From an uncultured Prochlorococcus sp. (GTDB lineage: Bacteria; Cyanobacteriota; Cyanobacteriia; PCC-6307; Cyanobiaceae), in NCBI GenBank assembly GCA_902606505.1, contig CACLGU010000006.1:1-46146 (forward strand): 46,146 nt of DNA, given 5' to 3'. The translations under genes were made by a program, and so were the position numbers. Shown one piece after another: positions 1 through 7,895 of this stretch. The notes beneath the pieces were generated by a model that had not been told where the DNA came from, ran no database searches, and saw only the letters and a program-made list of their open reading frames with translations. Each line of letters begins with the position of its first letter. Position 1 is the stretch's first letter.

Positions 1-461
1 TAAATAAAAAGGTTTTAGAGGAAGGAAGGATTATTGGCGTGGAAACAGGAGGTTGTCCTCATACCGCGATAAGAGAGGATTGTTCATTAAATAAAAATGC
101 AGTTTTAGATTTAGAAAACAAATATAATCCTCTAGATTTTGTTTTTGTAGAAAGTGGAGGTGATAATTTAGCATCTAGCTTTAGTCCAGAACTAGTAGAT
201 TTATCAATATATGTAATTGATGTATCTGCCGGAGACAAAATTCCTAGAAAAGGGGGACCAGGGATAACAAGGTCGGATTTATTATTAATAAACAAAATTG
301 ACTTAGCAGATAAAGTTGGTGCAGATTTAAATATCATGAAAAGTGATACTGAATTTATGCGAAAAGGAAAACCTTGGTTTTTTACCAACCTAAGTATCGG
401 CATAGGAGTTGAAGAAATAACTCAATTTTTAGAATCACATATACCCAACAATCGAAACTAG
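1..461 (+). CDS. ureG: Urease accessory GTPase UreG, 3' part
   Basis: This is the C-terminal part of UreG; the reading frame (first full codon at base 3) is open to the left edge, so the N-terminus with the P-loop lies outside. UreG is the SIMIBI-class GTPase that works with UreD/UreF/UreE to deliver nickel to urease in the cytoplasm. Visible motifs are the conserved [13 protein letters not shown] stretch, [21 protein letters not shown] and the base-recognition motif NKID, all characteristic of the family. The gene precedes the urea transporter operon on the same strand, fitting a urea-use cluster. The GTG at base 39 is an internal valine codon, not the start. Confidence 0.95.
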   Translation, partial: NKKVLEEGRIIGVETGGCPHTAIREDCSLNKNAVLDLENKYNPLDFVFVESGGDNLASSFSPELVDLSIYVIDVSAGDKIPRKGGPGITRSDLLLINKIDLADKVGADLNIMKSDTEFMRKGKPWFFTNLSIGIGVEEITQFLESHIPNNRN

Positions 462-499
462 AAAAATGTTCATTACTAATATATTGGATTCAACAAAAA

Positions 500-541
500 G
501 TTACGACTGATACAAAACGAATCCTCACTCGTTAATAACTT
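500..541 (+). promoter_or_regulatory. NtcA-activated promoter of urtA
   Basis: A GTT-N8-TAC element (500-513) differs from the NtcA consensus GTA-N8-TAC by one base. After exactly 22 bases comes a TAnnnT -10 box (TAACTT, 536-541). This is the architecture of NtcA class II promoters, in which the nitrogen regulator replaces the -35 box. It lies 48 bases before the urtA start codon. Nitrogen control of urea uptake in marine cyanobacteria is established; the assignment of this site is inferred from sequence and spacing. Confidence 0.75.
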
Positions 542-589
542 TTACTTTATCCCCCTAATGAGGGTCAATTACCTAATTTATCCTAATTC

Positions 590-1867
590 ATGAGAATTTC
601 AAGGCGTATTTTGGCAGGTTTAGCTACTGCCTCACTTGCGGTCACCGCAACTTCATGTGGAGGAGGCGGAACCTCCGGAAGTTTCGATGACACAGTAACG
701 GTTGGTATTTTGCATTCGTTATCCGGAACAATGGCTATCTCTGAATCAACTCTTGTTGATACAGAAAAAATGGCTATTGAAGAGATAAATGCTGCTGGTG
801 GTGTTACAGTTGGCGGCAAAAGCTACAAAATTGAATACATAGTTGAAGATGGTGCATCTGACTGGCCTACTTTTGCTGAAAAATCAAAGAAACTTATAGA
901 CCAAGACGGAGTTCCTGTCGTATTTGGTGGATGGACATCTGCAAGTAGAAAGGCAATGTTACCTGTCTACGAATCAAAAGATGCCTTCCTCTACTACCCA
1001 ATTCAATATGAAGCTCAAGAATGTTCTAACAACATTTTTTATACAGGTGCCACACCAAACCAACAATCTGAACCCGCTACAGATTTCATGTATAAGCGTT
1101 CTCCCGCAGCTGGTGGAGATTTCTTCCTTGTAGGTTCTGATTATGTTTTCCCAAGAACTTCAAATACAATCACAAAAGCTCAGGTAAAACAGTTAGGCGG
1201 TAAAGTTGTTGGAGAAGATTACCTTCCATTAGGAAATACTGAAGTTGCTCCAATTATCTCAAAAATCAAAAAGGCGCTTCCTGAAGGTGGAATAATCATT
1301 AATACACTTAATGGTGACCAAAACGTTGCATTCTTTAAACAAATTCAAGACGCAGGTATCACACCTTCGAGTGGCTACTACGTAATGAACTATTCAATTG
1401 CTGAAGAAGAGATTAGTACAATTGGACCTGAGTTCCTTGAAGGTCACTATGGCGCTTGGAACTACATGATGTCAATTGATACTCCTGCATCTAAGAAATT
1501 TGCTAAAAGTTTCAAGAAAAGATGGGGAGCAGATCGTGTTGTAGCTGATCCTCAAGAATCTGCTTATAACATGGTTTACTTATGGAAACAAGCAGTTGAA
1601 GATGCTGGAACCTTCGACGACAACGCAGTAAGGGAAGCCCTAGTTGGACAAACGTTTGATGCCCCACAAGGTCCAGTTGAAGTTATGCCTAACCATCACT
1701 TATCTCAAACAGTAAGAATTGGAGAGATTAATGCAGAGGGTGGCTTTACAATTCTTGAAGAGACAGGAGTTGTTCTTCCTCAAGCATGGAACCAAAAGCA
1801 TCCAAGCTCAAAAGGATTTGCATGCGATTGGACAGATCCTTCAAAAGGAGAAAAGTATAAGCTTTAA
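590..1867 (+). CDS. urtA: Urea ABC transporter substrate-binding lipoprotein UrtA
   Basis: UrtA captures urea outside the plasma membrane and passes it to the UrtBCDE transporter. The 425-aa product begins with a basic n-region containing Arg-Arg, a short hydrophobic stretch and a lipobox-like ATSC, so Cys23 is the likely lipidated residue, followed by a Gly-rich linker. The rest is a family 5 periplasmic-binding fold with the UrtA-typical opening VGILHSLSGTMAISE. Length fits the family. The ATG at 590 follows an NtcA-type promoter, and a hairpin follows the stop. Its codons look more biased and less AT-extreme than those of neighbouring small genes, consistent with high expression. Confidence 0.96.
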   Translation: MRISRRILAGLATASLAVTATSCGGGGTSGSFDDTVTVGILHSLSGTMAISESTLVDTEKMAIEEINAAGGVTVGGKSYKIEYIVEDGASDWPTFAEKSKKLIDQDGVPVVFGGWTSASRKAMLPVYESKDAFLYYPIQYEAQECSNNIFYTGATPNQQSEPATDFMYKRSPAAGGDFFLVGSDYVFPRTSNTITKAQVKQLGGKVVGEDYLPLGNTEVAPIISKIKKALPEGGIIINTLNGDQNVAFFKQIQDAGITPSSGYYVMNYSIAEEEISTIGPEFLEGHYGAWNYMMSIDTPASKKFAKSFKKRWGADRVVADPQESAYNMVYLWKQAVEDAGTFDDNAVREALVGQTFDAPQGPVEVMPNHHLSQTVRIGEINAEGGFTILEETGVVLPQAWNQKHPSSKGFACDWTDPSKGEKYKL

Positions 1868-1890
1868 TTTAATTAAAACCTATGCTTCAA

Positions 1891-1920
1891 AATAAAAGGA
1901 GGTTAACACCTCCTTTTATT
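1891..1920 (+). terminator. Perfect 13-bp hairpin between urtA and urtB
   Basis: Arms 1891-1903 and 1908-1920 are exact reverse complements around a TAAC loop. The hairpin begins 23 bases after the urtA stop and its right arm ends in a T-rich run. Because the downstream genes are co-directional transporter subunits, it is more likely a partial terminator or a 3'-end stabiliser that makes urtA mRNA more abundant than urtBCDE mRNA, than a full operon end. Confidence 0.75.
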
Positions 1921-1949
1921 TTATATAAACAAATATTTTCTTTTTCAAA

Positions 1950-3104
1950 TTGGAGTTACTTCTCGACAGTCTTTTTAATGGTGTTGCGATCGGATCTGTA
2001 CTACTTGTTGCTGCATTAGGTCTTGCGATTGTTTTTGGTCTTATGGGTGTTATTAATCTTGCCCATGGAGAACTTATGATGCTTGGGGCTTATACAACAT
2101 ACGTTACACAATTAATTTTCAAATTACCTATATTAAAGCCCTTCTACAATTCATACATAATAGTTTCAATTTTCCTTGCTTTTATTGTTAGTGGAGTAGT
2201 AGGCATTCTCCTAGAAAAAACTATAATTAGGAAGCTTTATGGAAGTCCACTAGAAACTCTTCTCGCCACTTGGGGCGTTAGCTTAATTCTTCAACAATTT
2301 GTCAGAAGTGTACCATTGGCTTATGGGACCGGTCTAGTTATAAGTCTTATAATTGGTTTATTTTTACCAACAACGTTTCCTCTAAAAATAAAAGAATCAA
2401 TAAATTTCAAATATTTTAAATTTAGTTCATGGATATTGGCTGCTTTAACTGGAGTTCTCACCGGTAGCGTTATTTCGTCCACTGTAAGCAAACTAAGTAG
2501 AGCGAGTGCTCGTAATGTTGATGTAACAGCTCCCTCATGGATGAGAGGTCAAGTAGAAATTTTAGGAACTGCATTTCCTAAAACAAGATTAATGATAATT
2601 GTAATTACACTTATCTCTGTAATAGCAATAACATTATTTCTAAACCAAAGTGCTTGGGGTATGCGTATTAGAGCAGTTACTCAGAACCGACAAATGAGTG
2701 ACTGCCTTGGTATATCTACTGAAAAAGTGGATATAATTACTTTCGGAATAGGATCTGGCTTGGCAGGAGTTGCTGGAGTAGCAGTATCACTATTAGGTTC
2801 TGTAGGACCAAATGTTGGCGGAAATTATATAGTTGGTTGTTTTATGGTTGTAGTGCTGGGAGGAGTAGGAAATTTATTAGGTACAGTCCTTGCTTCCTTT
2901 GGAATAGGAATAATGACGGATTTAATTGGAGCTGGAAGGCTCTTATCAATATGGCCAGATATGCCTTTACCACTTTCAAACACAATCAACTTTTTTGCGA
3001 CAACAAGTATGGCAAGAGTAATGATATTTGCATTAATAGTTATATTCTTGCAATTTAAACCCACAGGTTTATTTCCTCAAAAAGGCAGGATGGTGGAAAA
3101 CTAA
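1950..3104 (+). CDS. urtB: Urea ABC transporter permease UrtB
   Basis: UrtB is one of the two membrane permeases of the high-affinity urea transporter. The 384-aa protein is highly hydrophobic and has the LivH-type features FGLMGVINLAHGELMMLGAYTTYV near the N-terminus (conserved core NLAHGE) and a C-terminal permease motif around residues 240-320 (RAVTQNRQMSDCLG, then Gly-rich segments). The best start is the TTG at 1950, because it gives the usual N-terminus close to the first membrane helix and no ATG lies upstream in frame before the hairpin. Its stop codon overlaps the urtC start by one base (TAATG), indicating translational coupling. Confidence 0.94.
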   Translation: MELLLDSLFNGVAIGSVLLVAALGLAIVFGLMGVINLAHGELMMLGAYTTYVTQLIFKLPILKPFYNSYIIVSIFLAFIVSGVVGILLEKTIIRKLYGSPLETLLATWGVSLILQQFVRSVPLAYGTGLVISLIIGLFLPTTFPLKIKESINFKYFKFSSWILAALTGVLTGSVISSTVSKLSRASARNVDVTAPSWMRGQVEILGTAFPKTRLMIIVITLISVIAITLFLNQSAWGMRIRAVTQNRQMSDCLGISTEKVDIITFGIGSGLAGVAGVAVSLLGSVGPNVGGNYIVGCFMVVVLGGVGNLLGTVLASFGIGIMTDLIGAGRLLSIWPDMPLPLSNTINFFATTSMARVMIFALIVIFLQFKPTGLFPQKGRMVEN

Positions 3105-4234
3105 TGTCTCTAAGGAAATTTAAATTTGATAAAAGAATAGTATTATCATTCTGGATAATATTAATAGCTCTAATTATTGCAGCACCAACCTTACTCCCTG
3201 TATTTAGATTAAATCTTCTTGGTAGATACTTATCTTTGTCCATAGTTGCTCTTGGTGTAGATCTTATCTGGGGATATACAGGTTTACTTAGTCTTGGACA
3301 AGGTATATTTTTTGCATTAGGTGGATATTGCGCAGCAATGTATTTGCAAATAACCAGCTCTTCTGAATTCCCAAATAATATTCCTGAATTTTTTGCTTTA
3401 TATGGTGTTGAAAAATTGCCTTTTTTCTGGGAACCGTTTAAATCGCCAATTTTCACCTTCTTTGCTATCTGGATAATTCCAGCATTGGTTGCGGGTTTAA
3501 TTGGATTTCTTGTTTTCAGGAATCGAATCAAAGGGGTTTATTTTTCTATACTTACTCAAGCTTCTCTTCTTGTATTCTTTAACTTCTTTAATGGACAACA
3601 AAAACTCATAAATGGAACAAATGGATTAAAAACAGATGTAACACAACTATTTGGTCAGATGGTAGGTTCTGAGTCCATGCAAAGAATATTCTTTTGGATA
3701 ACGGCCATACTAGTAATAGCCGCATGGTTTTTTGCAAAGTGGGTAGTTAGAGGAAGATTTGGAAATATTCTTATAGGAATACGAGATGATGAACCAAGAG
3801 TTAGGTTTACAGGATATAACCCAGTTATATTCAAGACGATAGTATTTTCTATTGCTGGAGCTCTCGCTGGAATTTCGGGAGCTTTATATACTGTTCAGTC
3901 TGGAATAGTATCACCTCAATTTATGACAGTGCCCTTTTCTATAGAAATGGTTATATGGGTTGCTGTTGGAGGTAGGGGAACTTTATTGGGAGCAATACTA
4001 GGAGCAGTTTTCATCAACTACGCAAAAAGTCTAGTAAGTGAAGCTTTACCTGCTAGCTGGATGTTTATCCAAGGAGGGTTATTTATCTTAGTTGTAACAG
4101 CTCTGCCAGAAGGAGTTTTAGGATGGATTCAAGGAGATGGTCCTAGGAATCTTCTTCAAAGATTTGGTTTAAAAAGGACGATTGAAACCTATCCAAGCTT
4201 AGAAGTTAACAATAAGGAGGGGAATAATGAATAA
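3104..4234 (+). CDS. urtC: Urea ABC transporter permease UrtC
   Basis: This is the second, LivM-type permease of the urea transporter (376 aa). Multiple hydrophobic segments cover most of the protein. The conserved LSLGQGIFFALGGYCAAM block sits about residue 62, and the cytoplasmic coupling loop (IGIRDDEPRVRFTGYN) about residue 224, where it would meet the ATPases. The start codon overlaps the urtB stop by one base, and the 3' end overlaps urtD by eight bases, so urtBCD are translated as a coupled set. Confidence 0.95.
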   Translation: MSLRKFKFDKRIVLSFWIILIALIIAAPTLLPVFRLNLLGRYLSLSIVALGVDLIWGYTGLLSLGQGIFFALGGYCAAMYLQITSSSEFPNNIPEFFALYGVEKLPFFWEPFKSPIFTFFAIWIIPALVAGLIGFLVFRNRIKGVYFSILTQASLLVFFNFFNGQQKLINGTNGLKTDVTQLFGQMVGSESMQRIFFWITAILVIAAWFFAKWVVRGRFGNILIGIRDDEPRVRFTGYNPVIFKTIVFSIAGALAGISGALYTVQSGIVSPQFMTVPFSIEMVIWVAVGGRGTLLGAILGAVFINYAKSLVSEALPASWMFIQGGLFILVVTALPEGVLGWIQGDGPRNLLQRFGLKRTIETYPSLEVNNKEGNNE

Positions 4235-4976
4235 TAAAGATCTTCTAAATTTAATAGATATTACTGTTAGTTTCGAGGGTTTTTTAGCTCTCAACAAACT
4301 TAATTTAAATTTAAAGAAAGGAGAATTAAGAGCTGTAATAGGACCCAATGGGGCAGGTAAAACAACATTTCTTGATGTAATAACTGGAAAGGTTAAGCCA
4401 ACAAAAGGTGAAGTAATTTTCAAAGGAAAATCTCTAGTAGGTAGAAAGGAGCATAAGATTGCTCGACTTGGAGTGGGAAGAAAGTTCCAAAGTCCAAGAA
4501 TCTTTGAAAATCTAACAGTTAAAGAAAATCTTGAAATATCAGTGTCAACTCCTAAAAGTCCATTAAACCTTATAAATAAATGTATTAAGGATGAGCAGCT
4601 TAATGAGATTGAACGTCTTATGAAGATTGTCAATTTAGCTCAAAAAGTTGATTCTAAAGCTGGTTCTTTATCACATGGCCAAAAACAATGGCTCGAGATA
4701 GCCATGTTAGTAGGACAGAAGCCAGATTTAATGTTAGTTGATGAACCTGTCGCTGGTTTAACTGATGAAGAAACTGATCTTACAGCTGATTTATTAAAAT
4801 CATTATCGGGAGAAAATACTGTAGTGGTAATAGATCACGATATGGAATTTATAAGAAGACTTGAAAGTACTGTTTCAGTATTAAATCAAGGCACAATATT
4901 ATGCGAGGGAACAATGGAAACTATACAAAAGGATCAAAAAGTTATTGATGTTTATCTAGGAAGGCCTGAAGAATAG
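4227..4976 (+). CDS. urtD: Urea ABC transporter ATP-binding protein UrtD
   Basis: UrtD is one of the paired ATPases energising urea import at the inner face of the plasma membrane. Visible motifs: Walker A GPNGAGKTT (residues about 38-46), signature LSHGQKQWLEI, Walker B LMLVDEP, and the H-loop VVVIDHD. The SHGQ signature variant is typical of LivG/UrtD proteins. The 249-aa length is normal. A clear Shine-Dalgarno AAGGAGG (4214-4220), unusual in this genome, sits seven bases before the ATG inside the end of urtC, which fixes the start and implies re-initiation. Confidence 0.96.
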   Translation: MNNKDLLNLIDITVSFEGFLALNKLNLNLKKGELRAVIGPNGAGKTTFLDVITGKVKPTKGEVIFKGKSLVGRKEHKIARLGVGRKFQSPRIFENLTVKENLEISVSTPKSPLNLINKCIKDEQLNEIERLMKIVNLAQKVDSKAGSLSHGQKQWLEIAMLVGQKPDLMLVDEPVAGLTDEETDLTADLLKSLSGENTVVVIDHDMEFIRRLESTVSVLNQGTILCEGTMETIQKDQKVIDVYLGRPEE

Positions 4977-4978
4977 TT

Positions 4979-5689
4979 ATGAAAAACTTACTGGAAATCA
5001 AATCATTGAATACGTATTATGGCGAAAGTCATATTCTCAGAGATGTAGATTTAAATGTTCAATCAGGAGAAATGGTTTGTTTGATTGGAAGAAATGGAGT
5101 TGGCAAAACAACTTTATTGAAATCACTTATTGGTTTGTTAAGACAAAAAAAAGGCGATATTTATTTGATTGGTGAAAATATCAATAGAAAAGCACCTCAT
5201 CAGAGGGCGAGGAATGGAATGGCTTACGTTCCTCAAGGGAGAGAAATTATTCCATACCTATCAGTTGAAGAGAATCTAATGTTAGGAATGGAGTCTCTGC
5301 CAGGTGGATTATCTAAGAACAAGAAAATAGATCCATTTATTTATGATCTCTTCCCAATTCTAAAAGATTTTCTACAAAGGAAAGGAGGAGATCTCAGTGG
5401 TGGACAACAGCAGCAACTAGCTATTGCAAGAGCATTGCTAGGCAAACCTAAACTTCTATTACTTGACGAACCAACGGAAGGTATTCAGCCAAATATAGTT
5501 TTAGACATAGAAAATGCAATCAATCAGATAATTAAAGATACAGGAATTGGTGTTTTATTAGTAGAACAACACTTGCATTTTGTAAGACAAGCCAATAGAT
5601 ATTATGCGATGCAACGAGGAGGTATTGTTGCTAGCGGAAATACTAGTGAGTTGAGTCAATCAGTTATAGATAAGTTCTTAAGTGTTTAG
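4979..5689 (+). CDS. urtE: Urea ABC transporter ATP-binding protein UrtE
   Basis: UrtE is the second ATPase of the urea importer, LivF type, 236 aa. Motifs are Walker A GRNGVGKTT (about 37-45), signature LSGGQQQQLAIARAL, Walker B LLLLDEPTEGIQPNIV and the H-loop LLVEQH. The start is two bases after the urtD stop. It closes the urtABCDE run; beyond it gene density drops and strand changes, so this is the likely operon end, although I see no strong terminator hairpin. Confidence 0.96.
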   Translation: MKNLLEIKSLNTYYGESHILRDVDLNVQSGEMVCLIGRNGVGKTTLLKSLIGLLRQKKGDIYLIGENINRKAPHQRARNGMAYVPQGREIIPYLSVEENLMLGMESLPGGLSKNKKIDPFIYDLFPILKDFLQRKGGDLSGGQQQQLAIARALLGKPKLLLLDEPTEGIQPNIVLDIENAINQIIKDTGIGVLLVEQHLHFVRQANRYYAMQRGGIVASGNTSELSQSVIDKFLSV

Positions 5690-5721
5690 ATAAATTATTC
5701 TAGATTACTAAAAACTTTTAT

Positions 5722-5901
5722 TCATTTTTCGCATCTTATTAGGTCAATACTGTTTGGATGTTCATTTATATACTTATTAAATTCCATTGCTAGTGTTCTA
5801 GCCTCGAAAGCGTCAGAAGCATAAAAACAATTTTCTAATCTAATATTTTGAAAATCACGGTAATGCACTGTATATGGCTTCAACATATTATTTTTGTTCA
5901 T
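5722..5901 (-). CDS. Small conserved-looking protein, 59 aa
   Basis: An uninterrupted 60-codon frame with ATG at 5901 and TGA ending at 5722. The product is soluble and mixed in charge, with a plausible compact alpha-rich fold: the segment FEARTLAMEFNKYINEHPNS could form one helix followed by a turn. I do not recognise a family. The codon choice is that of a normal Prochlorococcus gene, which supports a real gene. It is convergent with urtE. Function unknown. Confidence 0.6.
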   Translation of the reverse strand: MNKNNMLKPYTVHYRDFQNIRLENCFYASDAFEARTLAMEFNKYINEHPNSIDLIRCEK

Positions 5902-6043
5902 TTTAATTTGCTAAAAAGCAATTTAGTTATATCTAAACCATGCATATGTTCTTAAAATTAAAGCACTACTTTTGTTGTTATCAAAATATATTCACATAGA
6001 TTATGTATTTAAAAATACCTAATAAAGAAAAAAAGTAATTAAT

Positions 6044-6154
6044 CTATTTTTTTTTATTTTTAGAGTCCTGCTTTTTACCTTCTATTAAAAAAACAAATTT
6101 AGATAAAATATAACCAAAAACTGGTACCCAAAACTTTTCATAAAATAATTTCAT
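6044..6154 (-). CDS. Putative 36-aa membrane peptide
   Basis: ATG at 6154 to TAG at 6044. The peptide has one hydrophobic central segment (WVPVFGYILSKFVFLIEG) and a lysine-rich tail, the usual form of small single-pass cyanobacterial membrane peptides. It starts five bases after the stop codon of the 57-codon frame at 6160-6333 and could be co-transcribed with it. No family is recognised, and because of the short length the call is tentative. Confidence 0.4.
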   Translation of the reverse strand: MKLFYEKFWVPVFGYILSKFVFLIEGKKQDSKNKKK

Positions 6155-6159
6155 AAAAA

Positions 6160-6333
6160 TTAAGCAGCCAATGATTCGTCATCTACAGTTTCATTTTTAT
6201 TTATAAGCTTCAAATCTATAGAATTAAATAAATGTTGCATAAGAAGAAAATCAAGTTCCCCTTTTAACAAATTAACATCGGATGAAAGTAGATCATCAAC
6301 AAAATCATCAAAAGTATCAGAAAGAAGATTCAA
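6160..6333 (-). CDS. Small acidic ORF without ATG start, possibly decayed
   Basis: The frame is open from 6366 and ends with TAA at 6160, but contains no ATG near its beginning; the only usable start is TTG at 6333, giving 57 aa. The product is acidic and leucine-rich (TFDDFVDDLLSSDVNLLKG, then FLLMQHLFNSIDLK) and looks protein-like, not random. Just upstream, ATG codons exist only in another frame (positions 6368 and 6359 regions), so a small frameshift at the 5' end is possible. Either a non-ATG-start gene or a 5'-damaged one. Confidence 0.35.
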   Translation of the reverse strand: MNLLSDTFDDFVDDLLSSDVNLLKGELDFLLMQHLFNSIDLKLINKNETVDDESLAA

Positions 6334-6369
6334 AATTAAAAATTTATTTTTGCCATTATCATCGCATTA

Positions 6370-6735
6370 GTAATAAAAGTCAACCAAATTTGAGTATTAA
6401 TTTTTGAATTTTTTGTAAATTAATTAATAAAGACTAAAAAATTAAATAATAAATATAAACAAGCAAAATAACAGATTTAATATCAAGCTTAGGGTTTTTG
6501 AATTAAATTTCATTTATCTCCCATTTCTTAATTTTATATCACTCCTGGTTTGCATTATCAAAACGATAATGAACATATTTGCCAAAAAGAAATTTAAAGA
6601 ATGCATCATCAAATCTTTTAATATATTTATAGCAAGACTTTTGATGTGACAATTAGGAAAGAATCACTTAAAAATTTTTAAACGTAATAAATTTTTATAG
6701 CAATCAAATTTGATATTAATAGCTGATTTTAAATA
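6370..6735. other. Gene-poor stretch with inverted repeat 6553-6571
   Basis: About 365 AT-rich bases without a convincing gene. The one notable structure is the perfect 7-bp inverted repeat CATTATC-N5-GATAATG (6553-6571), built of the same half-sites as Fur boxes but pointing outward. A 26-codon + strand frame begins with the ATG inside the right arm (6569) and ends at 6649; I do not call it a gene. No tRNA-like fold or strong terminator is visible. Confidence 0.4.
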
Positions 6736-7050
6736 TTATTTATTAATTAGCTCGAAGTAACCATTTTTATTTAATAAGTACTTATCAAACCAAAGGCTTA
6801 ATAGATTGTCTAATCCTATTCCATCCATTTTATTTATTTGCGAAGTCTTATAGTCTGAGAGTGCAAGCAATAAATACGGGAAAATCATATCAGAAATTCC
6901 TTTTGGCAGTTTTTCTAAAGGTACCCCATGCCCTCTATCCCATAAAATTTGCATATCCTGAGAGAACAAAGAACTCCAATAACTAAAATTACAATACAAC
7001 TTGTCTGGAGGGAGTAGATTTACGGATAGAACTGGGAGAGATGAATTCAT
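6736..7050 (-). CDS. Hypothetical protein, 104 aa
   Basis: ATG at 7050, TAA at 6736. The sequence is not low-complexity and has several aromatic and hydrophobic patches (FSYWSSLFSQDMQILWDRG; DMIFPYLLLALSDY), suggesting a small folded soluble protein without signal peptide or clear membrane helix. I do not recognise its family. It lies downstream of and on the same strand as the ribbon-helix-helix gene, separated by about 127 bases, so co-transcription is possible but not shown. Confidence 0.6.
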   Translation of the reverse strand: MNSSLPVLSVNLLPPDKLYCNFSYWSSLFSQDMQILWDRGHGVPLEKLPKGISDMIFPYLLLALSDYKTSQINKMDGIGLDNLLSLWFDKYLLNKNGYFELINK

Positions 7051-7177
7051 AGGAATAAATATTTTATGGATTAATTGAATTTAGGTTTTTGAAATTTTGA
7101 GAAATAAATTTAATTTGCGAATCTCCTACAAATACAAATTAAATTTAGCGCACAGTGTATCACTTAGCAACACCTTG

Positions 7178-7576
7178 TTAAGTCTTATATTTATCCATCA
7201 TTTCCTGAAATTTTAGGAATGATAAAAACTTTTTATAAGTTTGCAAGTCAAAAGCCTCCTGAATTTCCTTATTTAAATGGGTTGATTTACTAGAAATTAA
7301 ATTATTTCCTAAGTTATTATCAATAGAGTGTTTTGCATTATCTATAAAGTCACCATAATTATCAGATAAGTCTTGTTTTATTTGATTATTCAGCTGATAT
7401 GATTGCATTGCTTTACCATTTATTTTATTAAATATACCTCTTGTAGAAAGTGCTTCTTCCACCAAAATACTTATTATTTTAGAATTACTTAAATTGTTCT
7501 CTATGCTCAACTTATCAATTATTCTCATAACATCATCTCTAGGAATAAAACCAACTCTTTTTTTCTTTGTAGGCAT
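7178..7576 (-). CDS. Ribbon-helix-helix-like DNA-binding protein
   Basis: The 132-aa product opens with a basic strand and a two-helix unit (KKRVGFIPRDDVMRIIDKLS, then NNLSNSKIISILVEEALSTR) that matches the CopG/Arc/MetJ ribbon-helix-helix pattern: short beta strand, helix A, turn with N-x-S, helix B. The C-terminal two thirds are Asn/Lys/Ser-rich with a final helix near residues 108-130. Such proteins are usually dimeric repressors. The gene diverges from a 51-aa membrane protein, and the shared promoter contains an inverted repeat, suggesting autoregulation. Family assignment is by pattern only. Confidence 0.55.
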   Translation of the reverse strand: MPTKKKRVGFIPRDDVMRIIDKLSIENNLSNSKIISILVEEALSTRGIFNKINGKAMQSYQLNNQIKQDLSDNYGDFIDNAKHSIDNNLGNNLISSKSTHLNKEIQEAFDLQTYKKFLSFLKFQEMMDKYKT

Positions 7577-7596
7577 TTAAAAATTAATTAAAGTTC

Positions 7597-7629
7597 AGCA
7601 CTTGACTGTCATAAGTGTTGCACTATATT
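7597..7629 (+). promoter_or_regulatory. Sigma70 promoter overlapped by inverted repeat
   Basis: TTGACT (7602-7607), 16 bases, then TATATT (7624-7629) forms a near-consensus promoter reading toward the gene at 7647. An imperfect inverted repeat, AGCACTT (7597-7603) and AAGTGTT (7613-7619), overlaps the -35 box and the spacer. That placement would suit a repressor operator; the divergent ribbon-helix-helix protein is the obvious candidate. Confidence 0.6.
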
Positions 7630-7646
7630 CATTATAAGTCAATCAA

Positions 7647-7802
7647 ATGCTAATGATTTTACCAACAACCTTACTTCTAGGAGCCCTTGGATATCTTTTC
7701 TACAGCTCAAAAAAAGAACTTTCTATAAATCACCACAACACTACAGAGAACCAAAAAGAGAATGATGATTTGTATAAAGATTTGGAAGATCTATTTATCT
7801 AA
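7647..7802 (+). CDS. Small membrane protein, 51 aa
   Basis: ATG at 7647, TAA ending at 7802. An N-terminal hydrophobic helix of about 18 residues (MLMILPTTLLLGALGYLFY) is followed by a polar, acidic tail ending in DLYKDLEDLFI. This suggests a single-pass protein with its tail in the cytoplasm. A near-consensus sigma70 promoter ends about 18 bases before the ATG, so a very short leader and real expression are likely. No family recognised. Confidence 0.65.
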   Translation: MLMILPTTLLLGALGYLFYSSKKELSINHHNTTENQKENDDLYKDLEDLFI

Positions 7803-7895
7803 AATTACTGAATCGGTACTAAAGAACTTTGTTTCTTGACTAAAGATATACAAAACCGTAAACATAATTAGAATAATAACAATGATATAAAATCA

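Noticed and set aside
2825..3064. Antisense frames inside urtB, urtC, urtD, ilvD and gnd
   Set aside because: They lie wholly inside genes with clear family motifs and have no independent support.
6569..6649. 26-codon + strand frame after the outward inverted repeat
   Set aside because: Too short to distinguish from chance in AT-rich sequence; no ribosome-binding site or recognised motif.
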